DNA from: Chloracidobacterium sp.
Lineage (GTDB): Bacteria; Acidobacteriota; Blastocatellia; Pyrinomonadales; Pyrinomonadaceae
Reading direction: 5' to 3'
Assembly: GCA_016712045.1 (NCBI GenBank)
Contig: JADJRV010000013.1
Span: 1-64,000, forward strand
DNA: 64,000 nucleotides
Position 1 is the stretch's first letter, and every line of letters begins with the position of its first letter. The notes beneath the pieces are model-generated. The model worked only from the letters and a program-made list of their open reading frames with translations. It searched no databases and had not been told where the DNA came from. This document shows, piece after piece, positions 57,539 through 64,000 of the stretch. The position numbers and the translations under genes were made by a program.

Positions 57539-59037
57539 TCACCAAGCTTTACAAGCTTTTTGCTTTGGATTTGAGGGTTGTGGGCTCGTCACAAACGGGC
57601 CCTGAGTTCTGTCGATGTTCGCGAGCATCAATGATTGTTCGCGAATGAGTTGCCGCATCGTCAGCCAGTCCGCCCAAAACTCAGGGTAAAGGTTGCGGTT
57701 CTTTGCGTCCGCATTGAGATCGGCGTAGATGCGAGCCACGATCAGCTTGAGAGCGAGCTCCGGATCTGATGTTTCCGGCCAATAGATTGAGCCGGGTGAT
57801 ACCTAGCAAAATACGATCCTGCCCGTAATATTTTACCTTGAGTATCAGTCGTCCGTCTTGATCGGTCGCAGGCTCGCTTTGAAGTTCGAGATCATTGAAA
57901 AATGTCTTTAACTCTTTCTCGTTGCGAAAGAGTCCTTGGGCGATAAGGTCTTTTAGGATCGGTGCAAAACTGGCCTTGTGAGCTTTCCAAGTTTCCTTGT
58001 TGCCCAAGAGCCCGTCACCCGCGCGTTTTGGTTTTTGATCTATACCTTCGCTGCCAGGATTTCCCGCAAAATACATCAATCCCCATGGTGCTTGCCGTTC
58101 GCGTCTCGCGTTCGAGACGGGCGATCTCTGCGTTGGCATATTTCTCATACGTCTTATGAACATTGAAGCGTCCGGTCAATAAATAAGTAGCAGAAAAGAT
58201 GGCGATCAATTCGGGCTTGAAGAGGATCGATGGGATCAAATATTTTTTAGAAGTGTATGCCATTTCCGTGAGATTGCGATTGTCGGAACTGCGGACGATC
58301 GGGCCGGGTATTTGTGGAAACCGGCTTATAGAAAGCCCCATTTCGGGGCGATCCTTGGCATAGTTGAAAAATGAGCGTGCGATAGCTTTGGGTGTGGTAA
58401 TTCCGGCATCATTGATCCAATCGCGACGGGCAGCTCCCGGGAAATATCTATTGATAATTCGCCCCGCAAAATCCGCGCAATTGCTAGTTAGCGTATGAAA
58501 AGTACCATTGTTCGGTTTACTGTTTGATTCCCGTAGAAATTGAGCGTCTTGATCCGCTGTAGTTTTGACAGTAAAGCCGTAAATATCGCGGTTAAACACC
58601 GTCGTCAACATCATCTGCCATAAACCAGCCGGCATAGTACCGTCCGGAGCGGCGGGGATGATGGCGTTTAGGTGCTTGTGGCGATATTTCTCTTTAAGGA
58701 AATTTCGGATCTTACTGTTGGCATAAATAGGTATTTCGGACTGATCGTCCACCCCGTACAGGAATGGGACCAACGGCACAGCCATCCACTCATAGGTTGA
58801 ACCATTGCCAAAATTTCGGTAACTGCTGATAACTACGCCGGATTCATCCTCTCGACAAAGCCTAAGGCTGAAACCATCCTCTGTACAAATATTAGATAGG
58901 TAGATCGCCGCATGCCCCGAGCCGGTAAATTCTCCGGCGGCACCTATACTTTCATGCAGTAGAAACGAGATGTCGGCTCGGGCGGTCGTTGGAACCAAAA
59001 GTAACGCAGCCAGTAAAATCAAAAACCATCTTTTCAT
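57539..59037 (-). CDS. Secreted protein, possibly permuted NlpC/P60 (LRAT-like) (two frameshifts)
   Basis: Restored length about 498 aa. The signal peptide is 'FLILLAALLLVPTTARA'. Then 'GSGHAAIYLSNICTEDG' supplies a His on a strand, and further on 'HTLTSNCADFAGRIINRYF' a Cys on a helix. His before Cys is the order of permuted papain-like NlpC/P60 enzymes (LRAT, YiiX). This is inferred from the pattern only. Breaks lie at 58081-58084 (G4 run on the coding strand) and near 57790; joining them gives a C-terminal helical region ending 'DRTQGPFVTSPQP...KACKAW'. Confidence 0.6.
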
Positions 59038-59172
59038 CGCAAACCTTCTTGTTCAGTTAGCGATCTTTGTCTGAACCTACATTCAGGCTACTGGTATTGA
59101 GTTTTACTATCTGTGCGTTGGAACACAATAGCGAACTTTTTGAATGCGGTCTATTTGACTATCATCAGTTTT

Positions 59173-59883
59173 TTAGACGATTAGATCTTTTGCGACGTAA
59201 ACAGAATTGACAGACGTTGCTCCGTTATACGGATTTGGAAATTCGACGTTATGGGCGGTCGCGGTAGCGAATACTGACTTTAGATGTGCGGTAAACTCAT
59301 CGCTCGCGGGGTCGTTCGACCAAAGGGCAAATGTGCCGCCGGGTTTTAGTTGGTGGCGGATCGCAGTGAGGCCCTCGGTGGTGTAGAGAGACTTATTTTT
59401 GGGATCGAGATAATGTTCGGGTGAGTGGTCTATGTCTAGTAGGACGGCGTCGAATTTGCGGTCGGGGTTGTTCGTGTCAAAACCGCTGCGGGCGAGTTCA
59501 AAAAAATCTCCTTGCCGCAACTCACATCGGGTATCGCTGGTAAGTACTTCGCCATTTGGAACAAGTCGAGCCTGATGCCAGTCGATCACGGGTTGGAACA
59601 GATCAATAACGAGTAGGCGGCTAACGTTTATATTTTTCAGTGCCTCGACCGCAGTGTAGCCGAGACCGAGGCCACCGATCACGACATCCAATTCACCATA
59701 GAGAGGTGCAAGACCGAGTGTAGCGAGCTGTCGTTCGCTCTCTGTAAAGAGGCTCGACATGAGGTATTCGTCGCCGAGCTTGACCTCAAAAACCTCTTGG
59801 TTCTGCAAGAGAGGTTCTAGCCGCCGCCGCAGCGTCAGGTCGCCAAGCGGCGTTTGTTGATATCCGAGTTCTTTAATGCTCAT
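59173..59883 (-). CDS. Spermidine synthase-like methyltransferase-fold protein
   Basis: 236 aa. The SAM-type loop is 'VVIGGLGLGYTAVEAL', followed by 'LLVIDLFQPVIDWHQ' (acidic residue for the cofactor) and 'KFDAVLLDIDHSPEHYL'. It lacks an N-terminal beta-domain of a full spermidine synthase, although 'VKLGDEYLMSSLFTESERQL' covers a short version. It could be an aminopropyltransferase-like or methyltransferase enzyme. A second spermidine-synthase-like gene lies across the tRNA on the same strand. Confidence 0.72.
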   Translation of the reverse strand: MSIKELGYQQTPLGDLTLRRRLEPLLQNQEVFEVKLGDEYLMSSLFTESERQLATLGLAPLYGELDVVIGGLGLGYTAVEALKNINVSRLLVIDLFQPVIDWHQARLVPNGEVLTSDTRCELRQGDFFELARSGFDTNNPDRKFDAVLLDIDHSPEHYLDPKNKSLYTTEGLTAIRHQLKPGGTFALWSNDPASDEFTAHLKSVFATATAHNVEFPNPYNGATSVNSVYVAKDLIV

Positions 59884-59892
59884 TTGCCGAAA

Positions 59893-59930
59893 TAAAAAAA
59901 GGCTGTCCCGTACGAGACTGCCTCTTTTTT
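59893..59930. terminator. Terminator between tRNA-Pro and spermidine synthase-like gene
   Basis: AGGCTGTC and GACTGCCT arms (one mismatch) with an A run on one side and a T run on the other. It can end the tRNA transcript on the minus strand. Confidence 0.7.
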
Positions 59931-59936
59931 GTTAAA

Positions 59937-60013
<77 letters not shown>

Positions 60014-60131
60014 ACAAACCAATGTTAGAGTTTATGATACGGTTCGGTTCAAGTCAACCTGCGGCTGCTATTGCTACGGCATATACTGGTTTTGAGCGAT
60101 CGAATTATAGTATTCCACCGGGGCGAGATCG

Positions 60132-61595
60132 TCAGTGAGTATTGGTAAGTCGGTCGGAATACGATTTCGGAGTAGATATTCCCAAAAGTGCTGAGATCTC
60201 AGCATCACCGCTCGCGAGTTGCGGCGGCTCGCTCGATTTTAACGCGACGATTATCAGATTTTGTAGCGATTCATCCGTGCGGTCGGTTCTTACCTTAAAC
60301 ACAAAAACATTCGGGAACACCGAGCGATACGTCGCCATTTCGGCGCGAAAAAATCCGCTTCCCGGTCCCGTAATTGACGACCCAAGGTTAAAAATAACGA
60401 CACCATCGTCCGATAAAGAATCACTGTATCTTTTGACAGCCTCGACCGTCGTCAGTTGAAAGGGAACCGTGAACATCGACCCAAAAGCATCCATCAAAAT
60501 GACATCGTACCGCCCGGCGTCGGCGCGGTTGAGATACATCCGTCCGTCTTCGTGAATGATGTTGAGCCTCGCGTCGTCTTTCAAACGAAAATGCTCGCGG
60601 GCAATATCGGTCATTCGCGGATCGATCTCGACCACATCAAGCCGAACATTGTCATAACGTCGGAGAAATTCCTTTGGCGTTGAATAGCCTGCACCGCCAA
60701 CAACGAGCACGTCTCGAAACGCCGGTTTGAAATGCCTCGCAAGATGGTAAAAGCGTCCGTATTCGAGTGCGGGTTCGTCGCTGTCGAGAAAGATCGCGGA
60801 CTGGATTGCATACGGGTCGGTCGTCAGCACGCGGATAGCCCGACCGTTGCGGTCGGTTGAGCGAAAGACTTGCACGCGGCTGTATTCGGTATCGATATCG
60901 CGGAGTTCGTTCGCACGAAAACTTATCCCGGCAGCGGCCTCGCTCCAGCAAACCGCGCAAAATAGCAGCACTAAACCTGCGATATTTATCCTAGAGATCG
61001 CGAATGGAACTAGTAAAAGCGACAGCGCGATCAATGAGCCAGCGATAATGTAAAGCGTCCGGACGCTGCCGACAAAAGGGATGAGGAAAAACCCGGCGAG
61101 GAACGTGCCCGCAATGCTGCCGACGGTCGAAAGGGCGTATAAGCGGCCAACAGTTTTGCCAACGTCGGCGAGCACTAACATTCTTAGCTTTACGGCGTAA
61201 GGCGTGACCATGCCAAGGCAGACGCTTGCGGGGGCGAACAATAGCAAAGCGGCAAGAAGCGATTGCAGTTCGACACCGACCGGTGCCGAAGCGATAAAAG
61301 AAAGGACGATCTCTTTGACAAGGACGGTGACCGAAACGAGTGTTCCTGCCAAAAACAGCACGGCGGCGAGGATTCGTACGTCCGGCCTGCGATCGGCGAG
61401 GCGTCCGCCGAACCAGTAACCGAGGCTGAGGCTCGCGAGAATGACGCCGATCAGGCTTGTCCAAACGTAGGTTGATGTGCCGATAAATGGAGCAAGTATG
61501 CGTGAGCCGATGATCTCGTACGTCATCAACAGCCCGCCCGAGACAAAGACCGTTATCTCCAACGATATTGCCCGGAGACGGGCCGGCATTGACAC
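60132..61595 (-). CDS. Fused membrane (MFS-like) / spermidine synthase-domain protein
   Basis: 487 aa. Residues about 10-225 hold seven or eight hydrophobic helices ('LEITVFVSGGLLMTYEIIGS' at the start, with the MTYEIIGSRILAPFIG motif usual in this family). The C-terminal half has the spermidine-synthase fold: 'VLVVGGAGYSTPKEFL', 'LDVVEIDPRMTDIARE', 'IIHEDGRMYLN', 'DVILMDAFGSMFTVPF'. The start is GTG 61595, overlapping the DedA stop (TAGTG), so translation is coupled. The role of such membrane-bound polyamine-synthase relatives is unknown. Confidence 0.88.
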   Translation of the reverse strand: MSMPARLRAISLEITVFVSGGLLMTYEIIGSRILAPFIGTSTYVWTSLIGVILASLSLGYWFGGRLADRRPDVRILAAVLFLAGTLVSVTVLVKEIVLSFIASAPVGVELQSLLAALLLFAPASVCLGMVTPYAVKLRMLVLADVGKTVGRLYALSTVGSIAGTFLAGFFLIPFVGSVRTLYIIAGSLIALSLLLVPFAISRINIAGLVLLFCAVCWSEAAAGISFRANELRDIDTEYSRVQVFRSTDRNGRAIRVLTTDPYAIQSAIFLDSDEPALEYGRFYHLARHFKPAFRDVLVVGGAGYSTPKEFLRRYDNVRLDVVEIDPRMTDIAREHFRLKDDARLNIIHEDGRMYLNRADAGRYDVILMDAFGSMFTVPFQLTTVEAVKRYSDSLSDDGVVIFNLGSSITGPGSGFFRAEMATYRSVFPNVFVFKVRTDRTDESLQNLIIVALKSSEPPQLASGDAEISALLGISTPKSYSDRLTNTH

Positions 61596-62236
61596 TACTT
61601 GTCCTCTGCGACCTCTGCGATCTCATCGATCACGTCCGGCCGTTTGCCATATTTGTGTTTGATAAATTCGATGATCGGCGGCAGCAACGACAGGAAAACG
61701 ACCACGATCACGACCTTTTCGATATGATCCTGGAGCTTGATACCAAGAGCGTTTTCGATCACACCGCCCAAGAAATAACCCGCGAGCACCATGCTGCAGA
61801 TCCACAGCAATCCGCCGAGGATGCTGTACGGCAGGAATTGGCGATATGGCATTTCGGCAGCCCCAACGACGATCGGTGCAAAGGTGCGAACAATGGGAAC
61901 GAACCTCGCAAGTATGACCGTCTTAACGCCGTATTTTTCAAAAAATGCGTGAGCCTTTTCTACTCTGCTTGGCTTAAATATCCACGAATCTTCGCGGTTA
62001 AACAGCGTCTTACCCATTACGCGTCCGGTCCAATAACCGGTACTGTCGCCGATCACCGAGCCGAGAAAAAACGCGATCATCACCCACCAGACATTTAGCT
62101 TACCGGCCGCAGCAAACAGCCCGGAAACCACCAGCAACGAATCACCCGGCAGAAAAAAGCCCACCGCGAGACCAGTCTCGGCAAAGATAATGAACCAAAG
62201 CCCGAGATACACATAGTTGCCAAGCAAAGCCAACAT
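61595..62236 (-). CDS. DedA/VTT-family membrane protein
   Basis: 213 aa with about five hydrophobic segments. DedA hallmarks: 'FAETGLAVGFFLPGDSLLVV', 'GSVIGDSTGYWTGRVMG' and the 'ILARFVPIVRTFAPIVVGA' motif. Members flip or transport undecaprenyl phosphate or phospholipids across the membrane. Its stop overlaps the start of the fused spermidine synthase gene. Confidence 0.92.
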   Translation of the reverse strand: MLALLGNYVYLGLWFIIFAETGLAVGFFLPGDSLLVVSGLFAAAGKLNVWWVMIAFFLGSVIGDSTGYWTGRVMGKTLFNREDSWIFKPSRVEKAHAFFEKYGVKTVILARFVPIVRTFAPIVVGAAEMPYRQFLPYSILGGLLWICSMVLAGYFLGGVIENALGIKLQDHIEKVVIVVVFLSLLPPIIEFIKHKYGKRPDVIDEIAEVAEDK

Positions 62237-62312
62237 ATAGTCGATGAGCTTTGCGGGATTTAGAAAATCCTTTGCCTGATATAAAAATCGATTATCGAAT
62301 CCATAAAATCTT

Positions 62313-62369
62313 GGAACCGGAGCGTAACGGGCTTTAAACGTCCAGGCCCAGCGCTATCGCTCCCGGTTC
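62313..62369. repeat. REP-like palindrome
   Basis: GAACCGG-AGCG near 62314-62324 pairs with CGCTCCCGGTTC at 62358-62369 (one bulged base), with an inner GGGC/GCCC pair. It lies between the pcm stop and the DedA start. Confidence 0.7.
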
Positions 62370-62377
62370 TGACTAAG

Positions 62378-63037
62378 TCACCAGCCATGTTCGCCGATGA
62401 GCGGCACAAATGCACAAGGGCCAAAATTTTCTTGTGTTGAGCCGCTTTCAGTGCGGGTTACGCGGATAAGCGTCTGCGATCGTTGGTCGTCGCCGACGGG
62501 AATGACGAGCTTGCCGCCAATCTTTAATTGCTTTACAAGCGGTTCAGGAATGTCAGGCCCACCCGCCGCGACGAGTATCGCGTCGTACGGGCCGTACGTT
62601 TCCCAGCCGGTCGTGCCATCAGCGGCTTTGAGCGTAACATTTGTGATGCCAAGGGTTTGCAGACGGCGAGTAGCTTCGTCAGCGAGATTTGCTAGACGCT
62701 CGATGGCAAAAACAGATCGCGCCAGCGACGCTAGGATCGCAGTCTGATACCCGGAACCGGCACCGATCTCGAGCACCTTTTCGTTGCCCGTAAGTTCGAG
62801 CAGCTCGGTCATGCGGGCGACGATAAATGGCTGTGAGATGGTCTGGCCACCGGAGATGGGCAGGGCGTTGTCTTTGTAGGCTTGTGATTTGATCGCGACC
62901 GGGACGAACAAATGACGCGGGACGCGGGACATGACATCGAGCACCCGCTCGTCGGCGATCTTGTGCGTCGTGCGGAGCTGCTCGACCATCGCGAGCCTCT
63001 GCATTGTCATTTCGTCTGTGATGGCGGTTGCGTTCAC
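62378..63037 (-). CDS. pcm: Protein-L-isoaspartate O-methyltransferase
   Basis: Repairs isoaspartyl residues with SAM, 219 aa. 'VMSRVPRHLFVP', 'AYKDNALPISGGQTISQPFI', 'VLEIGAGSGYQTAILA' (SAM loop) and 'ATDG'-type 'KAADGTTGWETYGPYDAIL' match PCMT. The start is GTG at 63037, overlapping the surE stop in the sequence TAGTG. The pcm-surE pairing is common in bacteria. Confidence 0.95.
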   Translation of the reverse strand: MNATAITDEMTMQRLAMVEQLRTTHKIADERVLDVMSRVPRHLFVPVAIKSQAYKDNALPISGGQTISQPFIVARMTELLELTGNEKVLEIGAGSGYQTAILASLARSVFAIERLANLADEATRRLQTLGITNVTLKAADGTTGWETYGPYDAILVAAGGPDIPEPLVKQLKIGGKLVIPVGDDQRSQTLIRVTRTESGSTQENFGPCAFVPLIGEHGW

Positions 63038-63791
63038 TAGTTGGTGTTCCAGTTTTGTAATTTTTCGACGCCGCTGTGGCTGGTCAAATCGCTTCGCATC
63101 GGCGTGACTGAAACGTAACCCTCGTCGATCGCCTCAAAATCGGTACCGCCCTCGGCACGAAAACCTTCGCGGACCTCGCCGATCCAATAATAGAGTTTGC
63201 CGCGCGGGTCGATGTGTTCGCTAATAATGGGACGTGCGTTTTTAAAACCCTGTTTTGTGATGCGGATGCCTTTCGGACGCCCTTAGGCACATTTACATTG
63301 AGCAAAGTCCAAACCGGCAAGCCCTCGGCGAGAGCTTTTTTAGTTATCTCTGCCGCGACCTTTGCCGACTCTGAAAAATCTTGGTCGCGATACGACGCGA
63401 GGCTGAACGCGAGGCCGGGAACGCCAAGGATCGTCGATTCTAGTGCACCGGCGACCGTGCCCGAATACGTGGCGTCGTCGCCGAGATTGGCACCGTGATT
63501 GATACCCGAGCAGCAAATATGCGGCCGCTCGGCTGCGGGAAATATCTGATTGATCGCGAGCGTGACGCAATCGGTCGGCGTGCCATCGACCGTCCAATGC
63601 CGTTCAGAGCGTTGGCGGATACGCAGCGGCCGCGATAGCGTCAGGCTGTGCGAAGCTCCGCTCATCTCGGCCTCGGGGGCGACCACATAGACGTCGCCGA
63701 TCTCGCTCAGGGCCGCTTCGAGTGCGACGATACCCTCGGCGTGATAGCCGTCGTCGTTGGTCAGTAAAATTCGTGTTCGTTCGGATGCCAT
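63037..63791 (-). CDS. surE: 5'/3'-nucleotidase SurE (one frameshift)
   Basis: Metal-dependent nucleotidase, about 251 aa restored. It begins MASERTRILLTNDDGYHAEG (metal Asp-Asp), 'APEAEMSGASHSLTLSRPL', 'GTPTDCVTLAIN', and 'CSGINHGANLGDDATYSGTV'. Near 63283 one missing C shifts the frame; restoring it gives 'PKGIRITKQGFKNARPIISE' and the normal C-terminus 'YVSVTPMRSDLTSH...'. The ATG at 63791 is preferred to an in-frame extension to 63842 that runs through the repeat. Confidence 0.9.
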
Positions 63792-63806
63792 GTTAAGAGA
63801 ATATAC

Positions 63807-63879
63807 GTTTAAAAGTAAAAAAGTGAAAAAGTGTCTGAGCATTTAGCTTTTTCACTTTTCCACCTTTTAACTCTTTCAC
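63807..63879. repeat. 8-bp-unit hairpin upstream of surE
   Basis: 8-mers GTTTAAAA, GTAAAAAA, GTGAAAAA (63807-63830) face TTTTTCAC, TTTTCCAC, CTTTTAAC, TCTTTCAC (63848-63879). An 11-bp arm is an exact inverted repeat (63821-63831 with 63847-63857). It lies 15 bp upstream of the surE start and 5 bp from the stop of the next minus-strand gene. Confidence 0.8.
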
Positions 63880-63884
63880 TTTAG

Positions 63885-64000
63885 TTATCGGTTCTGCCCC
63901 ATCGGCGGACGACCTGGTCCGCTGCCGGTACCGCCGCCCATCGGACGCTGCGTGCGAAAACGCTTGCGGTTGCGCTTGCGGGCGTTGACCGATTTGAGCT
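63885..64000 (-). CDS. C-terminus of an unidentified basic protein (5' end outside window)
   Basis: The last 37 codons of a minus-strand gene, with TAA at 63885-63887. The tail is strongly basic ('NARKRNRKRFRTQRP') followed by a Gly/Pro-rich end ('GGGTGSGPGRPPMGQNR'). Such tails are frequent in RNA-binding proteins, but no family can be named from this fragment. Confidence 0.55.
   Translation of the reverse strand, partial: LKSVNARKRNRKRFRTQRPMGGGTGSGPGRPPMGQNR

Overview
The window reads as chromosomal DNA from an environmental Gram-negative bacterium, most likely an Acidobacteriota of the Blastocatellia/Pyrinomonadaceae type. This is inferred from gene content: secreted M36 metalloprotease, FG-GAP protein with a CxxCH motif, 'reaction-centre-type' cytochrome c, short type IV pilus secretin, radical SAM protein resembling tetraether lipid synthase, and many short palindromic intergenic repeats. 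No rRNA or marker gene in the window proves the assignment.

Layout. 1-2.9 kb: a ybbP-ybbA ABC exporter pair divergent from a tesA-like esterase, the same arrangement as in E. coli. 2.9-8.0 kb: a small secreted protein, threonine synthase carrying an in-frame repeat, the Tes-like radical SAM protein, and an FtsX-type permease. 8.2-20.4 kb: secreted proteins (unknown 684-aa protein, alkaline-phosphatase-superfamily phosphodiesterase with a large insert, GH38-like hydrolase), glucose-6-phosphate isomerase, a transglutaminase-like protein, a lipoprotein and a TPR protein. 20.5-37.2 kb: a complete reductive pyrimidine (uracil) catabolic island. PreT/PreA reduce uracil, dihydropyrimidinase and beta-ureidopropionase open and cleave the ring, a class III aminotransferase can convert beta-alanine to malonate semialdehyde, a CoA-acylating semialdehyde dehydrogenase can give acetyl-CoA, and an NCS1 permease can supply substrate. 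PPDK, a divergent GTP cyclohydrolase II, a GNAT, a lipoprotein and a di-haem cytochrome are interleaved. 37.2-39.6 kb: an APH-like kinase divergent from an acyl-CoA dehydrogenase. 40.0-45.0 kb: pilMNOPQ. 45.0-50.5 kb: REP-like repeats, FG-GAP protein and M36 protease. 50.6-59.0 kb: DinG-like helicase, QueD, DUF4136-like protein, TonB receptor, dienelactone hydrolase and a possible permuted NlpC/P60-like protein. 59.2-64 kb: two spermidine-synthase-like proteins flanking tRNA-Pro, DedA, and a pcm-surE pair.

Two features cut across the window. First, at least 13 genes are split by single-base (rarely larger) indels, mostly in short homopolymers, and removing them restores full family-like proteins. 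Assembly error is the likeliest cause, so I annotate these as whole genes. Second, there is a set of repeat elements whose arms are built of 7-, 8- or 9-bp tandem units, several of them inverted pairs. They sit just upstream of start codons, around a small Cys-rich ORF, and once inside the threonine synthase coding sequence.
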